DNA of 38,924 nucleotides from Dysgonamonadaceae bacterium (GTDB taxonomy: Bacteria; Bacteroidota; Bacteroidia; Bacteroidales; Azobacteroidaceae): NCBI GenBank assembly GCA_031267385.1, contig JAIRZF010000323.1:1-38924 (forward strand), written 5' to 3'. The position numbers and the translations under genes were made by a program. Below are positions 17,713 to 25,885 of the stretch, one piece after another (the stretch's first letter is position 1; every line of letters starts with the position of its first letter). A model generated the notes under the pieces. It was not told the origin of the DNA. It worked only from the letters and a program-made list of their open reading frames with translations, and did no database searches.

Positions 17713-17874
17713 TTATTGATACGTTGTAACCATAGGACCCGTACTCTGTCCTATAACATTTCCCGCGGATGTAACCACTGTTAAAGTGCAGGCATCGTTA
17801 TTTTGAGCTTCACAAATTGTTTCAAATGCATTTGCTTGCATCAAAGCAATGTTTTGCAGAGTCAATCCCTCCAT
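17713..17874 (-). pseudogene. NVEALA-like peptide relic without signal peptide
   Basis: A 53-codon frame (MEGLTLQNIALMQANAFE..., two cysteines, ending GPMVTTYQ) that aligns with the NVEALA-like gene at 16289-16521 over LQNxALMQAN. Upstream, a different frame reads YKNMYLNMKNGG, which matches the KNGELVLQN part of the paralogue if one G is removed from the GGAGGG tract near 17868. No hydrophobic signal sequence is found in front. I take it as a truncated and frameshifted copy. Confidence 0.5.
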
Positions 17875-17942
17875 TCTTCATATTCAGGTACATATTTTTA
17901 TATATGCTGACGGAAGTTTCATAATTTTGATTGTTATACTCC

Positions 17943-18164
17943 TCAACAGCTATGCTTTATCTTGTTAATAAGCACATTAAACGCCACCCACACAGAGAGT
18001 AGCAGTACAATACCCTGAAAATAAAATTCCTTGGAAGAATTTATACCAAACATCAATTTGGATGAAACGATATAGATGTCAAGCAATAACAAACAGATAA
18101 ATACCAATGATATATATCTGCTTAGTTTGTGGCATTTTATATGGTCAACTATAAACACATGCAT
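17943..18164 (-). CDS. Small membrane protein, unknown
   Basis: A 73-residue protein with two membrane segments (about residues 17-34 and 49-66) joined by a short loop, basic at both ends. I do not recognise a family. It is the first gene of the island as transcribed from the promoter-like site at 18200-18207 and the only island gene without an obvious lesion. It could be the remaining piece of a longer protein. Confidence 0.5.
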   Translation of the reverse strand: MHVFIVDHIKCHKLSRYISLVFICLLLLDIYIVSSKLMFGINSSKEFYFQGIVLLLSVWVAFNVLINKIKHSC

Positions 18165-18199
18165 GTCTAAACTTCTTTGATTTTAGAACAAATGTGCCG

Positions 18200-18207
18200 C
18201 AAAGGTA
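18200..18207 (-). promoter_or_regulatory. -7 box reading into the island genes
   Basis: TACCTTTG on the minus strand, 36 bases before the ATG at 18164. No good TTTG is found 19-21 bp upstream, so it is a half-supported promoter. Confidence 0.45.
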
Positions 18208-18241
18208 GTGGAAATTGTGAAATCTGTAAGTAAAATGTTGA

Positions 18242-18315
18242 AAAAATCCCTACTCATTTACTTTTTATGAGTTTGAACGGGTTTGATCTTCGACCCACTT
18301 CCGTGCATTCACAAA
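18242..18315 (+). repeat. Right copy of the 74-bp folA/purL junction duplication
   Basis: Matches 15266-15339 in 70 of 74 positions. It holds the true 3' end of purL (minus strand) and a non-functional copy of the last 14 folA codons and stop on the plus strand, coding the same peptide [14 protein letters not shown] with three synonymous changes. Confidence 0.95.
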
Positions 18316-21300
18316 CGCTTCGACCCACGGGGTTATCTCATCCGACAATGCTCTGTCCGCCGGATAATTACCGCATTGCCAGGGGAACACAGATCTTTCA
18401 AGGTGAGGCATCATCGCCAGGTGGCGTCCGTCTTTTGAGCAGATACCTGCTACGGAATAGTCCGAACCATTCGGATTGCCCGGATATTCGGCATAATTAT
18501 ATTTTGCTATAATATTGTATTTAGATTCTTCGTAAGGAAAACTGAACTTTCCTTCACCATGTGCAACCCAGATACCCAGTTTATTCCTGGATAATGAGCC
18601 GAACATCACGGATTTATTCCTTGGGATCTCTACCGTAATAAACTCAGATTCAAATTTATGGGAATCATTGTGAAGCATTTTTGCTTTTCTCTTATGTTCC
18701 GGATGTACCAGATCCAATTCCACCATCAACTGGCAACCATTGCAAATGCCTAAACTCAAGGTATCTTTCCGTTTATAAAAGCGTTCTAGTGCATTTTTCG
18801 CTCTTCCATTATAACGGAACACTCCCGCCCAGCCTTTCGCTGAACCCAGGACATCGGAATTGGAAAATCCTCCGCAAAAGACAATCATATTCACATCATC
18901 CAGCGTTTCACGCCCTGATGCCAGATCCGTCATATGCACATCTTTTACATCAAAGCCTGCCAGATAAAGCGAATAAGCCATTTCACGTTCTCCGTTAGTT
19001 CCTTTTTCCCGGATGATTGCGGCTTTGACTCCCGACGATTTTTGACGGTCGGCAGAAAGTCCGTATTGTGCTAACTGTCCTGAAAAATTCGTATTGAAAC
19101 GGAATTGTAAAGCCTGGTTTTTATAGTTCTCAAAACGTGCTTTCGCCAGTTTTACCGGAGTTTGAGAACGTTCCAAAAGATACGATGAATGAAACCACAC
19201 ATCGCGCAAATCATTTATATCTAAAGAAAAATTCGTAACATTCTTTTTGACTCTGATCTCACGTTTCTGAATTATTTTTCCAATAACGGCGAATGCGACC
19301 CCCTGTTCATTAAGGAAAGTTTCAACCGACTTTTTATCCTGAACCTGAATGATAATTCCGGGATTTTCGCTGAACAGAATTTTAATCAGATCTTTTTCTT
19401 TTATTTTATCCAGATTCAGTTCAAGGCCTCCTTCGACATTAGCAAAACACATTTCCAATAATGTCGTAATCATACCACCCGCAGAAATGTCGTGTCCTGC
19501 AAGGATTTGCCCTTTTTCAATCAATTCCTGAACAGTATTAAACGCCGTTGCAAAATATTCGGCATCCTTCACCGTCGGAACTTCAGCACCCAGTTTATTG
19601 ATAGACTGGGCAAAAGCAGAACCTCCCAATTTTAACTGATCGAAAGAAAAGTCAATATAATAAATTTCTGTCCCACGTTTATTTTTGATAACGGGAGAAA
19701 CAATCTTACGGATATCCGAGACTTCAGCTCCGGCAGAAATAATTACCGTTCCGGGAGAAAAAACCTTCTCTTCTCCATATTTCTGAGTCATAGACAATGA
19801 ATCTTTTCCTGTAGGAATATTTATTCCCAATGCGCAGGCAAAGTCGGAACAAGCTTCAACAGCTTTATACAGACGGGCGTCTTCTCCTGAATTTTTACAT
19901 GGCCACATCCAGTTCGCACTCAAAGAAATACTCTTAATATGATCTTTCAATGGGGCAAAAACAATGTTGGTCAATGATTCTGCAATAGCCAATATCGACC
20001 CTGCCGCCGGATCGACCAAAGCGGCTTGCGGTGCATGCCCGATAGAAGTTGCAATCCCTGCTTTTCCACGATAATCCAGCGCCACGGCGCCCAAATCGCT
20101 TAAGGGCAACTGAATTTCACCCTGGCATTGCTGACGGGCTACTTTCCCTGTAACCGAACGGTCTACTTTGTTGGTTAACCAGTCTTTACATGCAACAGCT
20201 TCGAGCTGTAACACATTTTCCAGGTATTTTACAAGCTGTTTTTCATCGTATTTCAACGAATCGAACGACTCGGATATGGTCTGATCGTTCATTACCGTCC
20301 GGGGCGGTTTTCCAAAGAAATCTTCCAAACGAAGATCCAAAGGTTTTTGACCGTCTTTTTGTTCGAATGTAAATTGCATATCTCCGGTAGTTTCTCCTAC
20401 TACGTACATCGGAGAACGTTCACGTTCGGCAATTTTACGGACCCGTTCAATATCTTTTGATTCGAGCAACAGACCCATACGTTCCTGGCTCTCATTACCG
20501 ATAATCTCTTTTGCAGACAGAGTCGGGTCTCCGACAGGGAGTTGCGACATGTCAATTTTCCCTCCGGTAGTTTCTACCAATTCGGAAAGGCAGTTAAGAT
20601 GTCCGCCTGCGCCGTGATCATGAATGGAAACAACGGGATTATGTTCCGATTCGGCAAGCGTGCGAATGACATTCGAAGCTCGTTTCTGCATTTCCGGGTT
20701 AGCCCGCTGAACGGCATTCAGCTCAATTCCGCTGGAATATTCACCGGTATCCACTGAAGATACAGCGCCACCACCCATTCCGATGCGATAATTATCACCT
20801 CCCAGTACGACAACTTGTTCTCCTGCTTTCGGATCGCCTTTCAAGGCATCGCGTTTAGCGCCGAAACCAACTCCTCCGGCAAGCATAATTACTTTATCGT
20901 AAGCAAACTTTTTACGGTTCTCTTCATGTTCAAATGTGAGTAATGAACCACAAATAAGAGGTTGTCCGAATTTATTCCCAAAATCCGAAGCTCCATTGGA
21001 AGCTTTTACTAGAATTTGTTCCGGAGTCTGATACAACCATTTCCGGGGTTTTAGTCCTTTCTCCCAACTCCTGTCATTTTCAGTCCTGGGATAAGAGGTC
21101 ATATAAACAGCCGTTCCCGCTATCGGAAGAGACGCTTTTCCTCCTCCAAGACGGTCGCGTATCTCCCCTCCCGTACCGGTTGCCGCACCATTGAACGGTT
21201 CTACTGTTGTTGGAAAATTATGTGTTTCCGCTTTCAATGAAATAACCGTTTCTATCGGTTTCACCGAGAAAAAGTCCGGTTTATCACCCGAAACCGGAGC

Positions 21301-21966
21301 AAATTGTTCCACAACAGGCCCCTGATTAAAAGCGACATTATCCTTATATGCCGAAATCAGCATATTCGGGTTTACTTTAGAAGTTTTTTTGATCAATTGA
21401 AATAACGTGCTTTCTTTTTCTTTACCATCAATCACGAAAACTCCATTGAAAATTTTATGGCGACAGTGCTCCGAATTCACCTGTGAGAAACCAAACACCT
21501 CACTATCGGTCAATTTTCTTCCTAAACGTTCGGTCACATGATTCAGGTAATTAATTTCATCCGGATTTAACGCCAGGCCTTCTTTTTGGTTATAAGAAGC
21601 AATATCATCTATCCGGACGATCGGATCCGGTTTTTTATTGATCGTGAAAACATCCTGTCCAATGCCGTTGTAGATTCGTTGAAGCATCGGATCATGTCCC
21701 GCATCTTTCCCTTTTACGACGAAAAATTCTTCCATACGGGTAATTCCTTCGACGCCCATATTTTGCGTAATTTCAACAGCATTTGTACTCCATGGAGTAA
21801 TCATTTCCCGCCGGGGACCAACGAACCAGTTATCGATGTGGGTTTTTGCAACCAATTGTGCATTACTAAAAAGCCATACAAGCTTATCCGTATCTTCCCT
21901 TGACAATTTGTTGATTGTGTCGACTGCAATAATTGTTTTTGCCTTCGTTTGAAAGAAAAGAATCAT
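18265..21966 (-). CDS. purL: Phosphoribosylformylglycinamidine synthase (large type)
   Basis: A 1233-residue single-chain FGAM synthase, the form with synthase and glutaminase fused. The N-terminal part has PRREMITPWSTNAVEITQN, the synthase core has VNSEHCRHKIFNG, KAETHNFPTTVEPFNGAATG and HDHGAGGHLNCLSE, and a second AIRS-like half has PTGKDSLSM. The C-terminal class I glutaminase has the cysteine in LGICNGCQLMVEL and the histidine in MPHLERSVFPWQ. It converts FGAR, glutamine and ATP to FGAM in purine synthesis. I start at ATG 21966 (MILFFQTKAK), the usual family start; an upstream ATG at 21999 lies in the promoter. Confidence 0.97.
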   Translation of the reverse strand: MILFFQTKAKTIIAVDTINKLSREDTDKLVWLFSNAQLVAKTHIDNWFVGPRREMITPWSTNAVEITQNMGVEGITRMEEFFVVKGKDAGHDPMLQRIYNGIGQDVFTINKKPDPIVRIDDIASYNQKEGLALNPDEINYLNHVTERLGRKLTDSEVFGFSQVNSEHCRHKIFNGVFVIDGKEKESTLFQLIKKTSKVNPNMLISAYKDNVAFNQGPVVEQFAPVSGDKPDFFSVKPIETVISLKAETHNFPTTVEPFNGAATGTGGEIRDRLGGGKASLPIAGTAVYMTSYPRTENDRSWEKGLKPRKWLYQTPEQILVKASNGASDFGNKFGQPLICGSLLTFEHEENRKKFAYDKVIMLAGGVGFGAKRDALKGDPKAGEQVVVLGGDNYRIGMGGGAVSSVDTGEYSSGIELNAVQRANPEMQKRASNVIRTLAESEHNPVVSIHDHGAGGHLNCLSELVETTGGKIDMSQLPVGDPTLSAKEIIGNESQERMGLLLESKDIERVRKIAERERSPMYVVGETTGDMQFTFEQKDGQKPLDLRLEDFFGKPPRTVMNDQTISESFDSLKYDEKQLVKYLENVLQLEAVACKDWLTNKVDRSVTGKVARQQCQGEIQLPLSDLGAVALDYRGKAGIATSIGHAPQAALVDPAAGSILAIAESLTNIVFAPLKDHIKSISLSANWMWPCKNSGEDARLYKAVEACSDFACALGINIPTGKDSLSMTQKYGEEKVFSPGTVIISAGAEVSDIRKIVSPVIKNKRGTEIYYIDFSFDQLKLGGSAFAQSINKLGAEVPTVKDAEYFATAFNTVQELIEKGQILAGHDISAGGMITTLLEMCFANVEGGLELNLDKIKEKDLIKILFSENPGIIIQVQDKKSVETFLNEQGVAFAVIGKIIQKREIRVKKNVTNFSLDINDLRDVWFHSSYLLERSQTPVKLAKARFENYKNQALQFRFNTNFSGQLAQYGLSADRQKSSGVKAAIIREKGTNGEREMAYSLYLAGFDVKDVHMTDLASGRETLDDVNMIVFCGGFSNSDVLGSAKGWAGVFRYNGRAKNALERFYKRKDTLSLGICNGCQLMVELDLVHPEHKRKAKMLHNDSHKFESEFITVEIPRNKSVMFGSLSRNKLGIWVAHGEGKFSFPYEESKYNIIAKYNYAEYPGNPNGSDYSVAGICSKDGRHLAMMPHLERSVFPWQCGNYPADRALSDEITPWVEAFVNARKWVEDQTRSNS

Positions 21967-21996
21967 ATTGATAATAAAGGTGTTAAATTGAGGACA

Positions 21997-22028
21997 CAAA
22001 GATACCGATTTTTCAGATAAAAACCAAA
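21997..22028 (-). promoter_or_regulatory. Promoter of purL
   Basis: Minus strand: TTTG (22028-22025), 20-bp spacer, TATCTTTG (22004-21997). Leader of about 25 bases to ATG 21966. This placement rules out the ATG at 21999 as a start. Confidence 0.75.
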
Positions 22029-22038
22029 AAAAACGTTC

Positions 22039-24246
22039 TTAGTACCGGCTAACCTGTTTCACTCCTTTTACGGCCTTGATTTTTTTGATCAGCAAGTTCA
22101 TGGCGTCCGTATTATTGAGCATTACGGTTATGTTTCCCTGAAATACCCCATCTGCAGAATCTATATTAATTGCACGGATAGAGACTCCATTTTCTTTGGA
22201 AATAACAGATGTTATATTTGTTACGATTCCAATATCATCACGACCTATTATCCGGAGAGTAACAGGGAGGTTGGCTCCGGATTTCCCCGACCAGCGGGCT
22301 TTGACCACCCGGTAGCCAAAACGGCTGAACATAGCAGGGGCGTTAGGACAATTCATCCGGTGGATTTTTATCCCCTGGGAAGAAATAAATCCAAAAATAT
22401 CATCTCCATATATGGGGGTGCAACATTTTGCCAACTTATATTCGACTCCTGTAAGATTTTGGTCGATCACCAGTACATCTTCTTTCGTCGACATCTCCTC
22501 GGCAGGAATTACCGCATGATAATTTTCGATGCTGCGTTCGGAATGTTCCGTTAATTCTTTTTCTTTTTTGTCAAGATCCAAATATTGATCGATTACGGAA
22601 TTGACGTCCAACTTTTCATTTGCAATATCCGTATAAAAATCCGTCACCATTTTGTACCCTTTTTTCTTGATCAAACGCATCAAAACAGCGTCATCTTCCT
22701 CTATTTTCCGGTTCTTGAACCTCCGGTAAAGCAATTCTTTGGCAAATTCCACCTGTTTGGAAGCCTGCTCTTTAAGTGACTGCTTGATTTTTACACGGGC
22801 TTTGGATGTCACCACAAAATTCAACCAATCCTGTTTGGGATTCTGGTTCGGTGAAGTCTGGATCTCTACCTGGTCACCACTGCGTAATTTGTACTTGATG
22901 GATACATTTTTCCCGTTAACCCGGCCGGATACACATTTTGAACCTATTTTCGTGTGTATTGCAAATGCAAAATCAAGGACGGTTGCATCTTTAGGCAGTT
23001 TAAATAAATCGCCTTTGGGAGTAAATGCAAAGATTTCTTCATCATAAAGATCAAGTTTGAAATCATGGATAAGGTCTGAAGGAGGAGTATCCTTATTTTC
23101 GAGAACTTCCCGTACACTTTCGAGCCATTCATCCAATCCGCTTTCTCCTTTAACGCCTTTGTATTTCCAGTGGGCAGCCAAACCACGCTCGGCGACTTCA
23201 TCCATCCGCCTGGTACGGATCTGCACTTCCACCCAACGCTCCAGAGGCCCCAGCACCGTGGCATGCAACGACTCATAACCATTGCTCTTGGGGATGGACA
23301 ACCAGTCTTTCATTCTTTTAGGATTCGGTTGATACATGTCCGTTATTACCGAATAAACCTGCCAACATTCGGCCTTTTCTTTTTCTGATGGGGTATCCAG
23401 CACTACACGGATCGCAAAAAGGTCGTAGATGGATTCAAATTCTATTTTTTGTTTCAATAATTTATTCCGGATGGAATGGATTGATTTCGTCCGTCCCTTG
23501 ATATCGAAACTCAGCCCCATTTCCCGGAGTTGTTTTTCTACCGGAGCAATAAATCCTTCAATATACTGATCCCGGGAACGTTTGGTCTCATTTAATTTCC
23601 CGGCGATATAATCATACATTTCCCGGTCTTGTATCTTCAGGGATAAATCTTCCAGTTCCGATTTTATTTTATATAAACCCAGTTTATGGGAAAGGGGAGC
23701 ATAAAGATATGAAGCCTCCGCTGCAATTTTCACCTGATGTTCTTCATTCTTTAATTTCTTTGAATTACGCATCAGGAAAAGCCTGTCGGCAATCATAATC
23801 AGGATCACACGCACATCTTCGGCAAAAGAAATCAGTAATTTCCGGAAATTTTCGGTTTCAATAGCCGCATTCATCACATACAATTCATGCGTTTTTATCA
23901 AGCCTTTAACAATACCCGACACATCAAATCCAAATGTTTTCTCGATATCTTTCAGTTCCAGTTTACCTTCCATCACCAGGTTGAAAAGCAAAATCGAAAG
24001 GATGGATGCACGTTTTAAGCCGATTTCATCCGACACGATAAGTGCAGTATGCATGTTCCTTAACCATAAATTAAAGCCATACATATCCCGTGATACGACT
24101 CCGGACGCGACTGCTACCCGGTTAATAAGCCGGCGCAAATTCCCGATGTCATCTTTAGAGAGAGAATCTCCTGCCGATCGTAATAACCGGCGGTACAGGC
24201 GTACAAGCTCTCTACGCTCTTCTATTGAAAAAATTACAGCTTCCAT
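22039..24246 (-). CDS. RelA/SpoT-family (p)ppGpp synthetase with a degenerate hydrolase domain
   Basis: A 735-residue long RSH protein: pseudo-HD domain (1-200), synthetase (about 240-370), TGS (about 392-450), helical and zinc-finger-like regions, and a C-terminal ACT domain (about 660-735). The hydrolase motifs are lost: the HD pair is FN (LLFNLVMEG at 87-94 in place of LLHDVVEDT) and ADRLHNM is ADRLFLM (153-159). The synthetase motifs are good: YDLFAIRVVL, RMKDWLSIPKSNGYESLH (311-328) and EVQIRTRRMDEVAERG. The RMKD sequence is of the RxKD type otherwise typical of bifunctional enzymes. It should make but not degrade (p)ppGpp, so a separate hydrolase must exist in the genome. Confidence 0.93.
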   Translation of the reverse strand: MEAVIFSIEERRELVRLYRRLLRSAGDSLSKDDIGNLRRLINRVAVASGVVSRDMYGFNLWLRNMHTALIVSDEIGLKRASILSILLFNLVMEGKLELKDIEKTFGFDVSGIVKGLIKTHELYVMNAAIETENFRKLLISFAEDVRVILIMIADRLFLMRNSKKLKNEEHQVKIAAEASYLYAPLSHKLGLYKIKSELEDLSLKIQDREMYDYIAGKLNETKRSRDQYIEGFIAPVEKQLREMGLSFDIKGRTKSIHSIRNKLLKQKIEFESIYDLFAIRVVLDTPSEKEKAECWQVYSVITDMYQPNPKRMKDWLSIPKSNGYESLHATVLGPLERWVEVQIRTRRMDEVAERGLAAHWKYKGVKGESGLDEWLESVREVLENKDTPPSDLIHDFKLDLYDEEIFAFTPKGDLFKLPKDATVLDFAFAIHTKIGSKCVSGRVNGKNVSIKYKLRSGDQVEIQTSPNQNPKQDWLNFVVTSKARVKIKQSLKEQASKQVEFAKELLYRRFKNRKIEEDDAVLMRLIKKKGYKMVTDFYTDIANEKLDVNSVIDQYLDLDKKEKELTEHSERSIENYHAVIPAEEMSTKEDVLVIDQNLTGVEYKLAKCCTPIYGDDIFGFISSQGIKIHRMNCPNAPAMFSRFGYRVVKARWSGKSGANLPVTLRIIGRDDIGIVTNITSVISKENGVSIRAINIDSADGVFQGNITVMLNNTDAMNLLIKKIKAVKGVKQVSRY

Positions 24247-24278
24247 GATTATTTCGCAGTAAAATTACTAACAAATCC

Positions 24279-24309
24279 TTTGTTTTTAAACATGATTTCC
24301 ATAAATTTG
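24279..24309 (+). promoter_or_regulatory. Promoter of the DUF4301 gene
   Basis: TTTG (24279-24282), 19-bp spacer, TAAATTTG (24302-24309). Leader of about 27 bases to ATG 24343. Confidence 0.75.
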
Positions 24310-24342
24310 CAAAAAAGATAACTATTTTACAATTTTAAAGAC

Positions 24343-25860
24343 ATGCTTAATTCATCTGATCTGACATTATTAGACCAAAAAGGAATCTCTATTTCCCAAA
24401 TAGAAGAACAATTAGAACATTTCAAAAAGGGATTTCCATATCTCTCCATAGCGGCGTCCGCCTCCGTTGAAAAAGGGATCATGCATATCTCCGGAGACGA
24501 ACAAAGTCAATACCTTAATGAATGGGAATCTTATTGCGAACAAAACAAGCAAATATTGAAATTTGTTCCGGCATCAGGAGCTGCAAGCCGGATGTTCAAA
24601 GACCTGTTTGAGTTTATGGATGCTTCATATCGCGAACCTCAAACTCCATTTGAAAAGAAATTCTTCGATGAAATCGACTGCTTTGCATTTTTCGATTCAT
24701 TAAACAAGGTTTGTATCGAAAATGAAAGGAAAGATATAAAACAATTGATATCAGAAGGGTATTACAAAACTATTGTAGCCAATTTGCTTCATTCCAAAGG
24801 GCTTAACTATGGTTCAATGCCCAAAGGCTTGCTGGAATTCCATCGTTATCAGGAAGGATCACGTACCGCAATGGAGGAACACCTGGCAGAAGGAGCTATG
24901 TATGCGAGTAATAAAATGGGAACGGTCAATCTCCATTTCACGGTATCACCCGAACACCGGATACTTTTTCACGGTGTCGTCAAAAACAAAAAAGCCTTTT
25001 ATGAAAAAAGATTCGGAGTAAAATATAATGTCAGTTTCAGTGAACAAAAATCAGCTACCGATACTCTGGCTGTGGACGAAAATAACTGTCCTTTCAGAGA
25101 AAACGGACAAATGGTGTTTCGTCCGGGAGGACATGGCGCACTGATTCAAAACTTAAATGATTTGGATGCCGACGTGATTTTTATTAAGAATATAGATAAT
25201 GTTGTTCCGGATCATTTCAAGCAGGCTACGATACAATATAAACGATTGATCGCCGGAGTTTTAGTTAATATTCAACGGAAAATGTTCAATTATTTGTATC
25301 TGATTGAGTCAGGCAAGTATACGCATGACCAATTGATGGAAATGCTCTATTTTCTGCAAACAGACCTCTGCATTAAAAATCCGGAGACAAAAATGCTGGA
25401 AGATGTTGAACTGGTTCTCTATATCAAATCAAAGTTGAACCGTCCTTTGCGGGTATGCGGGATGGTTAAAAACGAGGGAGAACCAGGAGGAGGGCCGTTT
25501 CTGACGGTAAATCAGGATGGCGCTACCTCGCTCCAGATACTGGAAAATTCTCAGATTGACCTCAAAGACCCTGCAAAAAAAGAATTATTTGATAAAGGGA
25601 CTCATTTCAATCCGGTTGACTTGGTATGCGCCATCAAAAACCATCATGGAGAAAAATATCAACTGCCACACTATGTTGATAAAAACACCGGATTTATTTC
25701 CGGCAAATCCAAAAATGGTAAAAATCTGAAAGCCATGGAATTACCCGGTTTGTGGAATGGCGCCATGTCCGATTGGAATACTATTTTTGTGGAGGTTCCA
25801 GTCGAAACATTCAATCCGGTGAAAACGGTCAATGATTTGTTGAGACCGGAACACCAATAA
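24343..25860 (+). CDS. DUF4301 family protein
   Basis: A 505-residue cytoplasmic protein that I recognise as DUF4301, a family largely restricted to Bacteroidetes. Near residues 75-86 it has VPASGAASRMFK, reminiscent of the glycine-rich nucleotide loop of sugar-nucleotidyltransferases, and a second conserved stretch FRPGGHGALIQNLNDLDADVIFIKNIDNV that resembles a metal/sugar binding strand of the same fold. No signal peptide or membrane helix. A nucleotidyltransferase-like role is only an inference from these motifs. It has its own promoter, is divergent from the RelA gene and convergent with yifB. Confidence 0.8.
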   Translation: MLNSSDLTLLDQKGISISQIEEQLEHFKKGFPYLSIAASASVEKGIMHISGDEQSQYLNEWESYCEQNKQILKFVPASGAASRMFKDLFEFMDASYREPQTPFEKKFFDEIDCFAFFDSLNKVCIENERKDIKQLISEGYYKTIVANLLHSKGLNYGSMPKGLLEFHRYQEGSRTAMEEHLAEGAMYASNKMGTVNLHFTVSPEHRILFHGVVKNKKAFYEKRFGVKYNVSFSEQKSATDTLAVDENNCPFRENGQMVFRPGGHGALIQNLNDLDADVIFIKNIDNVVPDHFKQATIQYKRLIAGVLVNIQRKMFNYLYLIESGKYTHDQLMEMLYFLQTDLCIKNPETKMLEDVELVLYIKSKLNRPLRVCGMVKNEGEPGGGPFLTVNQDGATSLQILENSQIDLKDPAKKELFDKGTHFNPVDLVCAIKNHHGEKYQLPHYVDKNTGFISGKSKNGKNLKAMELPGLWNGAMSDWNTIFVEVPVETFNPVKTVNDLLRPEHQ

Positions 25861-25885
25861 TGATCGGCAGCTAATGATCAGCAGC
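25858..25885 (+). repeat. Two 14-bp tandem copies at the DUF4301/yifB convergent stops
   Basis: TAATGATCGGCAGC (25858-25871) is followed at once by TAATGATCAGCAGC (25872-25885). The first copy contains the DUF4301 stop TAA; the second contains the yifB stop on the other strand (25878-25880). Confidence 0.85.

Larger units (their letters stand above)
15340..18241 (-). mobile_element. Inserted island between folA and purL, flanked by 74-bp direct repeats
   Basis: About 2.9 kb, visibly richer in A/T than its neighbours. All its genes read on the minus strand: a small membrane protein, an NVEALA-like relic, a beta-propeller lipoprotein, a second NVEALA-like gene and an S26-peptidase-like lipoprotein. 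Its two edges coincide with the ends of a direct duplication of the folA/purL 3' junction. No integrase, transposase or terminal inverted repeat is seen inside. I infer integration of a DNA circle that carried its own copy of the junction, followed by decay of the cargo. Confidence 0.75.

Noticed and set aside
15340-18241. All frame breaks in the island are sequencing errors
   Set aside because: Longer homopolymers in intact genes (for example A9 at 11870-11878) are not broken, and one lesion is a 10-bp loss. Errors at single tracts still cannot be excluded without reads.
22944-23282. A 112-residue minus-strand frame within the RelA-like gene
   Set aside because: It is a same-strand shadow frame of a well-supported gene with no family features; similar long shadow frames in atpD, purL and yifB were also dropped.
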